From: Pristionchus mayeri
Taxonomy: Eukaryota > Nematoda > Chromadorea > Rhabditida > Neodiplogasteridae
DNA length: 64,000 nucleotides
Assembly: GCA_036245805.1 (NCBI GenBank)
Contig: BTRK01000005.1
Coordinates: 17,894,984 to 17,958,983, forward strand
Direction: 5' to 3'
The notes under the pieces are model-generated. The model was not told the origin of the DNA. It was given only the letters and a program-made list of their open reading frames with translations, and did no database searches. The position numbers and the translations under genes were made by a program. Below are positions 23,137 through 33,725 of this stretch, piece by piece. Position 1 is the first letter of the stretch. The number at the start of each line of letters is the position of its first letter.

Positions 23137-23390
23137 AGAGACTTCCAAGTTCCATCTTTCTCCCTCCCCCTCCCTACGCATTCTGAATGATAAATCTCGT
23201 GAATCACCCCGTTGACAGCCCTGATTCACCCTATTCTTAGCACCGACTCGGCGAGTCTCTTTTCCATCTCTCTCTTGCATCATTCCGGTGATTACAGCCC
23301 ATTCGCTCGCGTAATCCGCGTCGCATCCGCATCCGCGCCTCCGCAAGCGGACGCGCGGTCACGACGAGGACGACGAAGCGGCGACGCCAG
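22416..23390. other. Intergenic region with GA microsatellite
   Basis: CT/GA-rich spacer between two plus-strand genes. The open frames on both strands at 22533-23014 follow from purine/pyrimidine-rich sequence and are not called. Confidence 0.5.
23053..23132. repeat. (GA)n dinucleotide microsatellite
   Basis: About 40 uninterrupted GA units just upstream of the ARL13-like gene. Read on the other strand it gives a serine/leucine-repeat open frame that is an artefact. Confidence 0.97.
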
Positions 23391-26257
23391 ATGGGCGCCG
23401 CCCTCTGCTGCAAGAAGACGGGCGGGGCAGCAGCCGCAGCAGCCGGAAACAACAACAACAACACCATCAACGAGAACAAGAGGAGACGAGTGAAACGGTG
23501 GGCACTTCTGAGGAAGAGTACGGCATCTGATAAGGAGACCAAAAAAGCATCTCACCCATTGGATTCTAGAGATTTACAACTCATCATGGGGAAAAATTAC
23601 GTGCGTTTTTCGATGACGACAAAATTTCTTTGAGAATTTGTGAAAGACTATAGATGATTTAAATCGATTGCTTGTTGTACCATCATCATCACAATCACGG
23701 TAGATTGCTGTATTTCAGGCAGATTCAGATGATCGCGTTGGGAGTGCAGGATGCAGGCAAATCGCACGCGGTCAAACTGCTCAAAGGAGGTTGGTCTTTG
23801 ATCTCTCTCTCCACCCTCTTTTCTATTTCTGAATCTAATTCTCCTAACTGCAAATGTGGGAAAATCTCGCTCTTATTTTCACCTGTCGCAAATGTGACGC
23901 AAGCTCCCCGCAAGATGTGAAAATATACGTGCTTTCAGAAGCACCGAAGGATCTGACGTCCTCCGTAGGATTCTCATCCCACCAGTTCAACTACGACAAA
24001 GTCTGATCCTTGACCTTTTGGATTTTGGTTATTTTGAAAGATCTCTTTACATTGATAAGAACTATTACTTGATTTGGCACATGCATGAAAATTGAAGATC
24101 ATGCATATCCACTTTCATCCTTAGATTCTGCAAATTGATCTTTGATCTTTCAGGGGTTTGACATTGGTATCTACGATGTTGGCGGGAGGCCAAGCATCCG
24201 AAATATCTGGTACAATTACCTGGCTGAGGTGAGGGCAGAGATCAAAGACTATGATCAAAGATCAACTTACAGTGTCACGCCCTCATCTTCATCGTAAACC
24301 TGCAGGATATGCAGGCTGAGACTATTGATGAGTCCGCTCAACTGCTGAAGGTGGGAAGAGAAATCAAAAAGCAAAGCTCAATTAGCTCGACAATTGATAG
24401 GAAGTTCTGAAGAAGAATTCAAGCTCCCAGTTTAGGAGAGATCAGATACCATTAGGGAACGTCACAAGGAAAAATGAGGAGAAACAATAGTGACATAAGA
24501 GATACACGTCACTTATAACAGAGATGAAAGATCAAGGTATCACACTAGAAAACTTCGAAGTAGGCAAAGAATCGTGTAGCTGTGCATGAAGAAGTACACT
24601 CAGAGGCCAGAGATCATTCAGGACCTCGGGGGGCGGGAGGATGTGCACGGGAAGCCGATCATGCTGGTGCTCAATCGACCCCCTCCTGACTTCGACGAAA
24701 TCGCCTTCGTCAATAGGGTTTGAAAATTTATCTTTGCTCTTCGATATCAGTTTGCGACCAGTAGAGATCGCACATTGCAATTACTTAAAAATTTGTGTAT
24801 CGTGCTTTTTTTAAAATTAAGTGTTCGTGTGATGAATGAAAGATCACATTCCCCCTGTGCAGATGGGCCTTCACGAGCCACCCTTCAATGCCGATCAGCG
24901 TTTCCACATCATTCACATGCTCGAGTACAACGGATACGTAAGTGATATAACCTACTCTCTGACTCCCATACCGGACAATAATATTGTGTATGGGACATAT
25001 TATGTATGGGATCGATCAACCCCCAAGAAAGTGAGTGATATCGTAACCCAGTCTATAGATCCTCGATGTAATGATCATAGTCAGAAGTGCATAATACGAA
25101 AGCAAAGAACGACGCAGTCTAGCTACCGTACCTCGAAGTGATCCTTGCAGCTGGATCATCAGAAGCCGTCGACGTCGCCCTTCGTGATTCGATCGAAGAA
25201 CCACTCATCCGACAAACTACTGCAGGGATTCAGCGCATTCGTTGACAAGGTTCATATAAATCTTACATCTTCATGAGATTCATTTAAAGTTCTGGGAAAT
25301 TCAGAAGAATCAATTCTAGACTACATCCGTGTATTGCACCTATTAAAGTTTCTAATAGAAAGGTCATTGTGCATATTTTGGGGCATTTCTTGGTAATCTG
25401 TAGCACTGAGTGATGCAGAATAACTCCAACCTCCAATCTTATCACATCGTCAGGTGGTCACCGAGTTCGTCCTCCTCGACGTGGGCGTCTCCGAAGCCCG
25501 TCGTCGTCTCGAGGAGCGCATCGTGCGAGACAAAGCGGCCCGTGCAGCACGTGCAGCCCTGAGGGAGCAGCAAGAGAGAGATCGGGCTGCAGGCATTGAG
25601 GAGACCCCCATCGACGAGCCTCCTGCAGCTGCAGCTGCTGCTGCAGTGGCAGACAGCCAACCAGGACCCTCCGGAGTAGCCAATGCCGCCTTCGAGAACA
25701 ATGAAGATACGGTAGCTCCTATAGGAGGAAGCACAGTGGAAGAAGAATTATCGCCAATCAGCCGGGAGTTCGAAGAAGACAGGTGAGGAATAGTCAGTAA
25801 CTAGTGGTAATACTAGTGCACTGTAGCTTATCCTCGGATGTCTTCATGCCATCTTCCAGAGCGCCCTCCATCCAATCGTCTGCACTCCATCCACCCAGGC
25901 CACTGCCACACCCACCTGGAGGTGAATTCACTCACCAAGGATACCTCAAACAATATAATTCAGAAACTGGGATAATGGGTGAGCTGTCGCCCCAACCCGA
26001 GAGACCACCGCCCGTTTCACAACCTTTACCACCCATCCCAGCACCTCGGAAAATATCCAACGCGTCAACCAAGACAATATTCGTAGATTCCAGGACAAGT
26101 AAGATCATTAGCTTCCTCTAAGACTATCACCCTCTTTTCAGCTCTCAAGCTAAGTCGGATGGAAAGGATACAAATGGGAATTCAATCTAAGACTAAACCA
26201 AAGGAACCAATGCTCAATGGACATGTGAATACCGCTTATCTCCCCGAAGTTGCTTAA
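23391..26257 (+). CDS. arl-13: ARL13-like small GTPase with long C-terminal extension
   Basis: Ciliary ARF-like GTPase candidate. The start MGAALCCKK (23391) carries Gly-2 and a Cys pair suited to lipidation, as in ARL13. An Asn run and a basic KRRRVKR segment follow. G-domain pieces are IALGVQDAGKSHAVKLLKG (P-loop, 23728-23790), LTSSVGFSSHQFNYDK (switch 1, about 23955-24000), IGIYDVGGRPSIRNIWYNYLAE (about 24163-24230) and HALIFIVNLQDMQAETIDES (about 24273-24340). In place of NKxD there is LVLNRPPPDF (about 24670-24700). After the G domain comes a Glu/Arg/Ala helix (SEARRRLEERIVRDKAARAA, 25490-25550) and a Pro-rich tail ending NTAYLPEVA; the stop is at 26255-26257. The helix and Pro-rich tail match ARL13B architecture. 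The switch-2 Gln is missing, as in that family. Confidence 0.8.
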
Positions 26258-26431
26258 TCCCGCCATACGCGTATAAATAGGAAGTATTTTTATGTGAATA
26301 AACGAGTTGGATGTAAACGAACTGATAATTTATCAGTTACAAACGTAACAAAAACAACGACATTAATAGGTAGAAAGGGGGCCTCGCTGCCAAAGAAGGT
26401 CGTTGTTCCCAGTGCGAACGGAGCATTAGCC

Positions 26432-26993
26432 TTAGTCGAAAAGACCGAAGCCCATGTCGTCGTCGGACTCCTCCTGAACACATGAACTTAATCATAAACT
26501 TCATTTGAGCATGCATATTGCGAATTACCGTTATATTGCAAGAAATAGGAAGAATATCGAACCTTGGGCTCCTCCTTCTTCTTGGCCTCAGGGGCAGCGG
26601 CGGCCGGGGCGTCTCCCGAGGGAGCAGCAGCGGCGGCAGCGGGGGCACCACCTCCGACTCCGGACGAGACAGAGGAGATGAGGTCCTAAGAACACAAATA
26701 AAATGTGAAAATCCGCAGTTCCAAAAACCCTATCGATAGAAAACTTACGGCGACGTTGACTCCCTCGAGGGCCTTGGCGAAGAGTCCAGGCCAGAAAGGC
26801 TCAACGGTGACGTTGGCGGCCTTCAGGAGGGTGGCGATCTTGTCTCCGGTGATGGCGACCTGTATTAGATACATGAAACTCAAGGAAATCAAGGGGAAAG
26901 AAATCGCTAAGGCATGAAGAGATGCCAACTCACATCGTCGTCCTGGAGGACGAGGGCGGCGTAGACGCAAGCCTGCTCTTCGATGGTCGACAT
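26432..26993 (-). CDS. rla-1: 60S acidic ribosomal protein P1
   Basis: Component of the ribosomal stalk that recruits elongation factors, working as a P1-P2 pair on P0. The minus-strand start at 26991-26993 gives MSTIEEQACVYAALVLQDDD. The next exon has DKIATLLKAANVTVEPFWPG and FAKALEGVNV. Then DLISSVSSGVGGGAPAAA leads into the Ala/Pro hinge, KKKEEPKEE and the invariant tail SDDDMGFGLFD, with the stop at 26432-26434. Length and ends are normal for the family. It starts about 210 bp downstream of the L27a stop on the same strand, consistent with a two-gene operon. It converges on the ARL13-like gene with about 175 bp between stops. Confidence 0.96.
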
Positions 26994-27203
26994 CTTGTTT
27001 TAGGTGTACGTTGCTTAAAGCCTTAGCTCGCTTGGAGAACGTTACACTTGGTGACAAGTGCTCAAAAGGGATGAAATAAAACAATGATACATCCTGGGAT
27101 GTATTAGATATCAAATGGTCGTTGAACCATTGGCATGAGGAAGATACGACGATAAAAGCATGTAATAGGCTTTATTACATGTGGCCAAATCAACAACGCT
27201 GCC

Positions 27204-27849
27204 TTAGGCAACCAAGACGCAAGCTCCTCCAGCAGCCTTGATCTTCTGTTCGGCGGAGTGGGAGAAGAACTTGGCCTTGACGATAACGGGCTGCTTGGGG
27301 AGCAGTCCCTTACCGAGGACCTGAAAGTGTAAACATCATATTTATATTTAAATTAAATTTATAAGGCCGTTACGAAAGCCTTTCTCCTAGATTCCGATAA
27401 AAATCTTGAGAAATAAGCGAACCTTGAAGTATCCATTAGCAACGCAGTCGATAACGGGAGCCTTGTCGGTGACCTTCTCGAACTGCTGGCGGTAGTCCTC
27501 TGAGACGAGAGACCACACCTTGTCGATGTTGATCGTGGGGCAATGCTCACGGTTCTTGCGGAGATGGTAGTTCCTCATACCAACCTAAATTAGAAATAAT
27601 AATGATGTAAACAGCTCCTACACGAAAATTGGAAGATCGTCATTTACAAGATATAGAAAAGCAGTGTACAAGCAAATCCCGCACCTTTCCGAAGTAACCA
27701 GGATGGTACTTGTCGAAGTTGATTCTGTGGTGGTGCTGACCTCCAGCGTTACCGCGACCTCCGGGGTGCTTGCGGTGCTTACCCACACGACCGTGACCGT
27801 GGGACACGTGTCCTCTAAGCTTTCTGGTCTTCTTCTTTGAGGTGGCCAT
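27204..27849 (-). CDS. 60S ribosomal protein L27a (uL15 family)
   Basis: Large-subunit ribosomal protein. The minus-strand start at 27847-27849 gives [20 protein letters not shown], then [15 protein letters not shown] basic sequence, [67 protein letters not shown] and the C-terminal [13 protein letters not shown]. The stop is at 27204-27206. It has three exons and full family length. It is the upstream member of a close pair with P1 and is divergently placed from prohibitin-1 across about 600 bp. Confidence 0.96.
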
Positions 27850-28455
27850 TCCCTGAAAACAACAGATGGCTAGATTGAGCAGCAATTATAAGGGCGTGAT
27901 AAAAACTAGATGGAAAAGCTAGGTTAAATAGACGAGTAGCATATTCAAAAAAGAATAACAGTAAAATTCAGTTTGAATCTATGTAAAGAAAAAGAAAAGG
28001 TTTTTAGGAAAGTCCCTTTTCTCGTGAAGTGCGCGAGATTACGGTAGACTTCGCAATTCGTTACGAGACCAAGGACTGAATTTGAGCGAATAATTTTTCA
28101 GTTTGTGATTCTTTCCCCTTTACAGTATTCTGCTAAATTTAGAAATTTATTTGCATTTTTCATATTTTTTAAAATTCATCTTTCTTTCTTTCGTGTGATT
28201 GTTGAGGTTATTCCTTGTAAGTTTAGCTTTATTCAGCGAATCGATAATTACATAGATACTCTAAAATAGCTTTAAATTATTTTACGTTGTTTAGCAGCTT
28301 CAGGGATTTCCAGTTAAGATATTTTTCGATTAAAACATTTGTTCAGTTCTCGATGCAAAAAAAAGATTATTGACGAAATTGTGGGGTTTGCCGTTGTTTT
28401 CCTTGTTTTATCTGTGGTATGTTTTGTTTTGACTTAATCACAAACTGCTACAGAT
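27850..28455. promoter_or_regulatory. Divergent promoter region between L27a and prohibitin-1
   Basis: About 600 AT-rich bases separate two start codons pointing apart. A trans-splice-like acceptor (tgctacag) lies two bases before the prohibitin ATG. No TATA box is clear and no other gene is seen. Confidence 0.45.
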
Positions 28456-29786
28456 ATGGCCGCTGCTGCTCAGAAGCTTTTGTCTCGTCTGGGAACTCTC
28501 GGAGTCGGTCTCGCCGTCGCCGGAGGAGTGGCGCAGTCCGCCCTCTACAACGGTTTGTATTGCCTTCTTTGGTACCCTTGATGGTAAATACAGTAACGGC
28601 TTACAATGAGGAAGGTATTATGAGCTTTTAAGCAACATCTTTATTTGTAGTTGACGGAGGACAGCGCGCTGTTATCTTCGATCGGTTCTCCGGAGTGAAG
28701 AACGAAATCGTTGGTGAGGGGACGCACTTCATCATCCCCTGGGTGCAGCGACCCATCCACTTCGATATCAGATCTACTCCCAGAGCTATTTCTACCGTCA
28801 CCGGATCTAAGGGTACGTCATATTTCCTGTTGCATTTAAGAAAAAAACTCGTACCCGTTTCGTTCCTCACTTTCCTCATGTTCTAACTAACATTTTTATA
28901 GATCTGCAAAACGTGCAAATCACTCTGCGTATTCTGCACCGCCCTGACCCCGCGAAGCTTCCGTCCATCTACCTCAACATCGGTCTTGACTACGCCGAGC
29001 GTGTTCTGCCCTCGATCACCAATGAAGTGCTTAAGGCCGTCGTGGTATGTCTCTTGCCTACTTGAACATTGAAAAGACGTTACTTTTTTCAGGCGCAGTT
29101 CGACGCTAAGGACATGATCACTCAGCGTGAGAAGGTCTCCAAGCAGGTCTCGGACGCCCTCTGTGAGCGTGCTGCCCAATTCGGTCTTCTTCTCGACGAC
29201 ATCTCCATCGTGAGCTGCTCTTTTAAATCTTCCTTTATTTTGATAATATTATAATTTGTTAATAATCAAAAACGATCTAACTATATTTCGCTAATCATTG
29301 CCTTGTTCCAGACTCACCTCGGCTTCGGTCGCGAGTTCACTGAGGCCGTCGAAATGAAGCAGGTGGCTCAGCAGGAGGCCGAGAAGGCTAAGTACCTCGT
29401 AGAGAAGGCCGAGCAGATGAAGATTGCTGCCATCACTACTGCTGAGGGAGACGCCCAGGCTGCCAAGCTTCTCTCTAACGTTTGACCCATTTATACTTCA
29501 GTTTCCATTAGCACGGATAATTTTCATACTTCGGTTAACAATAACAATGAAAGTTGTTTTGTCGTTTTGGGTGTTGCTTTTCGATGGGGGTAATCACAAA
29601 ATATGAGCGTGATTGATAACGAAACTAATCATCCGTGTTCAGGCCTTCAAGGGTGCCGGAGATTCGCTGATCGAGCTCCGTAAGATCGAGGCTGCCGAGG
29701 AGATCGCTGAGCGTATGGCCAAGGCCAAGAATGTCGCTTACCTTCCCAGCAACCAGAGCACCCTTCTTAACCTCAACCAGATCTAA
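28456..29786 (+). CDS. phb-1: Prohibitin 1
   Basis: Inner mitochondrial membrane scaffold that forms rings with prohibitin 2. The start [18 protein letters not shown] (28456) gives the short N-terminal membrane segment. It is followed by [20 protein letters not shown] (about 28651-28710), [92 protein letters not shown] and [20 protein letters not shown]. It ends [16 protein letters not shown], with the stop at 29784-29786. There are six or seven exons and full family length, with no odd residues. It lies about 370 bp upstream of eIF2-alpha on the same strand. Confidence 0.97.
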
Positions 29787-30156
29787 TAAGCCCATGCAGG
29801 CAACTAGGTCATGATCCCATGCATCTCTCAAATTGATATCACTGCTCACGATTAGAGTTGTTAGAAAATGTTAGCTGTGTTGATTTATTTCTCCCCTCAT
29901 CCGATTTTTCTAATTTTTGTAAACTCGTTGTTATGGCTTTGCAAGACTTTCCAGGCCATTCGAATTCCATCAACTTCTTCTGTTGACTGTTTTTTTGTTT
30001 GAATTAGAGCGATAAAAAACTGCCTATTAATTCTCATCATCCCCTGTTGTTGATTTTTAACGGTATCCAAACCGTATAAGTTATTTGGGAGAAATATCCT
30101 TCGAATGAGCTCTACAAGTAGGCTGGCTTGCAGGGTTACACAGTCGAAGCGTTAAG

Positions 30157-32464
30157 ATGGTGCTCCAATGCCGATTCTACGCCAGTCCGTTCCCCGATGT
30201 GGAGGACACCGTGATGGCGAACGTCACCAAGATCGCTGATATGGGAGCATATGTCCAGCTGATGGAGTACGGAAACAAGGGTGAGATTGATTGTTAGATT
30301 TTAGTTCCATTCCATCGTTTCTCGTATGCATCTGTATGAGAAATTCAGAAGTGATTATTAAACTGTAATAACCTCTGCTTGCAGAGGGTATGATCCTTCT
30401 CTCCGAGTTGTCTCGACGACGAATTCGTTCGGTGAACAAGCTGATCCGCGTGGGAAGATCCGAATGCGTCGTCGTCATCAGAGTCGACAAGGAGAAAGGT
30501 CAACTATTCATGACTACTATACCATTCAATTAGCCTAAGTATGCATTTCCCGTTTTCCAGGATACATTGATCTCTCGAAACGACGAGTCTACGCCAAGGA
30601 CCTCCTACAGTGCGAGGAGCGATACGCCAAGGCCAAGGTTCTTATTATTAGTGATATGGACCAGAGACTTTGGACCAGAGCTCTGGTGCACTGGTGCACG
30701 GTGCACTGAAATGGTGTACGGTGCACAGGTGTACTGGTGCACAATGTTATTTGCCATTAAACCATTTAAAAATATTTTAGATGGTTTGTATTGCAGGCTG
30801 TGAACAGCATCCTTCGACACGTGGCCGAGCAGCTCGGATACGATCAGAACGAGCAGCTGGAGGTGAGGACATGGGAATTTTAGATTCTAAATTATATTTT
30901 ATATATTTTCTATTTTGTAATTATAAATACACCGTTTATTCCCGACATCCAAAAAATATTTGTTCAAAATTGTGTAAAGTTATAAATAACTGTAGGATCT
31001 CTACAATCGCACGGCGTGGCACTTCGACAAGAAGGAGAAGAGAAGAGCCGCGGGTTACGATGCCTTCAAGAAGGCCATCCAGTCAGTTTGATGTTTACCC
31101 CAATTTCTCTTTACGTTGCTTATGAGCAGCTGTGACCATACGCATGGTTTTCAACACTGTATTAAACTGTTCATTAGTTGAAATAACTATTCTGATATAT
31201 TAATGTTTACTTCTCAGTGACCCGACCGTGCTCGACGAGTGCGACATCTCGGACGAAATCAAGGAGAAGCTGATCGAGGACATCAGAAAGAAACTGACGC
31301 CCCAGGCAGTCAAAATCAGAGCCGATATCGAGGTGAGTCCTTTTTCAATATTTCGAAAATATTCTCATTTGATTTATTTGATATTACATCTAGTAAACAT
31401 TGTGCAAAGACCTCAATTCATCTTTCAGGTCTCATGCTTCGCTTACGAGGGAATCGAGGCAGTGAAGGAGGCACTCGGAGAGGGAAAGAAGTGCTCCACT
31501 GATGCACTTCCCATCAAGGTTTGAAGATTGTTCATTATTGGCTAATTATTTAATAAATATTTCAATGTACCGATGTTCCTTGCAGATCAATCTCATCGCT
31601 GCTCCCCACTTCGTCGTCACCACATCGACCCTTGATAGGGAAGGTGAGTATAGAAATTATGACTATGAATTCTGTTCCATATATATCTTTATCGCACATA
31701 GATAAAATGCGCGAGTACAATAAAAACCAGCAGCTCGGAGCTGGTAGGTAGAATGGTAATTGTCGAATTGTTCTGGCCACAACACGCTTTACAATTTTTT
31801 AAAGTAATGAACTACAATTATGAGAACAATGTATGTGAGTTCTTAAATTGCTCATAATTCCATTCAGACGGTCTCACTTCGGTGCAGGCGTGTCTCGACG
31901 TGATCAAGGCTGCCATCGAGAAGAAGGGAGGCAAGTTCAACATCAAGGAGGCCGTGAGTTTTGATTACAATCCAGACAAAGCTACACTTGCGATGGTGAA
32001 AGAAAAACAAATAGACCGGGACACATCGAAAAATGTAGAAAAAATGAATTCTACACCAGCTTTTGTTAGGAGTAATAAGCTTGCCGTCACAGGCGCGCGT
32101 CGTCTCGGACATCGACGACGAGGAGATGCGCAAGAAGATGGAGATGCTCGATCTGGTCAGTTGGCGATACTTGAGTGTGTCGGGAGACTACTGTAGAATT
32201 GTAAATGACAACACTGTTGTCAGGAAGCGGAGGAGGACGAGGACGAGGATGAGGAAGAGAGTGAAGACGACGATGGACTCGTCGCCCCCAAGGGACTCGA
32301 TGCAGCCATGGATGCAGAGGTACGGTAGGAAGGAGAGAAGAATGGTTGCATCGATGATTTCATGGTCAACAGTTCTGTGAAGACATGATTGTGTTTTGCA
32401 GGAGGCAAGCAGGCAAAAGGATGGCAAGAAGAACGATGACGACGATGATGACAGCGACGAATAA
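30157..32464 (+). CDS. Translation initiation factor eIF2 alpha subunit
   Basis: Alpha subunit of the eIF2-GTP-Met-tRNAi complex and target of stress kinases. The start [17 protein letters not shown] (30157) follows an acceptor-like ggcttgcag. The S1 domain carries [12 protein letters not shown] and [17 protein letters not shown], which includes the regulatory serine equivalent to Ser-51 (about 30410). Later parts are [71 protein letters not shown] and an acidic tail ending DDDDDSDE; the stop is at 32462-32464. The long Asp/Glu tail is somewhat longer than in vertebrates. An intron near 30660-30750 holds a cluster of GGTGCAC-like repeats. It may form an operon with prohibitin-1. Confidence 0.96.
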
Positions 32465-33725
32465 GCAAGATTACGCCATCGATTATCGATTGATTGGCCG
32501 CCCTCAGTGGGTTCCCAGCCTGGCCTAGCTATCGAGTATTTCATTTTCCACGAGGGGTTCAATTATCTAAATTATGTTGTTTCCATTGAATTGCACTAGG
32601 CCCTCTATCCGTTTCTCCATTTGTCCTTCACCTCCGGTTTCGTGTGGTTCCCTTTTTAGTCCCGATCATTGTTGAAAATGAACATATTCTGTTTATGGAA
32701 AGTTGTTTTTTTGGCTTTCTGAACTTACTTTCTTGCTAATTCCGATGAACGAATATGCTTGACATAAAGATGAATATTTGAGCTGACGGGAAATCACTGA
32801 CAATACAAGATGAGGGATTGGTAATGAATATAATTTTTGAAAAAAATAATTTTGAATTTGATTTTTCTATTATCCGAACAATCTTTCAAAAGGTGTTCAC
32901 CATGATAGATTTATCATGTATGAAAAATGTCTTTCTGATTACTTACTCACGAGTGGAAATTGTTGTGAAACAATTTATACTTCCACGTCCTTCCCCTTCC
33001 TCTAGAAAGTAAGCGATGCAGCTATTGATGTTAGTGTTTCCTAATTTATTCCTTTGCATCTTAGGTGATCTGATGAGAACTAGTGTGAATTAGCGTGTGT
33101 CTCGAAAACGATTCCTCTATCGATATCTCTGGTATCAAGGTGTTTCTCTGATTGTGGATTCTGCGCAGAAATGATAACCTCTTGTGAATTAGAAATATAA
33201 TAGAAGGCGATAGTGGAAGGGAGTCCGACGACGACATGGGCTTCGGTCTTTTCGACTAAGGCTAATGCTCCGTTCGCACTGGGAACAACGACCTTCTTTG
33301 GCAGCGAGGCCCCCTTTTTACCTATTAATGTCGTTGTTTTTTTTGTTACGTTTGTAACTGATGAATTATCAGTTCGTTTATATTCAACTCGTTTATTGAC
33401 TTCCTATGTATACACGTATGGTGGGATGTCCATTGAGCATTTTTCCTTATATTTCGTCTTGTATAGGATTCTTATTTGTATTTTCTCCATCCAACTAACA
33501 GGTTTGTAAGGTTCAGTGCTCAGGAGGGTATGATAATCTGAGACGATCTTACTTGTCCGGGAATGTTATTGGCTGTAGACGATGCCTCTACCTCCTCCTT
33601 CACCCTGACTTCCCCGATGTTTCCATTCACCAATAAATGCGACTTCTGCACTTCTTCAACAACGTTTACTATATACATGAGAACGAACGAAAGAGAGTAT
33701 GTACAATTGTGATGGGAATAGCTTC
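32465..33725. other. Intergenic spacer, eIF2-alpha 3' side to sHSP-ubiquitin gene
   Basis: AT-rich spacer between converging genes. It holds one recognisable object, a duplicate of the end of the P1 gene (separate entry). A 64-codon open frame at 32818-33012 is not supported. Confidence 0.5.
33221..33505 (+). pseudogene. Duplicated last exon and 3' flank of the ribosomal P1 gene
   Basis: This stretch copies, in inverted orientation relative to the window, the P1 terminal exon (ESDDDMGFGLFD and stop), its 3' UTR and the adjoining end of the ARL13-like gene (source about 26150-26470). The coding part and first 150 bp are almost identical. Farther out the copy has an internal deletion of about 35 bp and more differences. 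It includes the intergenic DNA between the two source genes, so it came by DNA duplication, not by retrocopying. It has no start or upstream exons and is not a working P1 gene. Confidence 0.88.

Noticed and set aside
23011..23346. Minus-strand open frame with a Ser-Leu repeat
   Set aside because: Created by the (GA)n microsatellite; no splice sites or family resemblance.
33221..33505. Second ribosomal P1 gene
   Set aside because: Only the last exon and 3' flank are present; there is no start or upstream coding exon.
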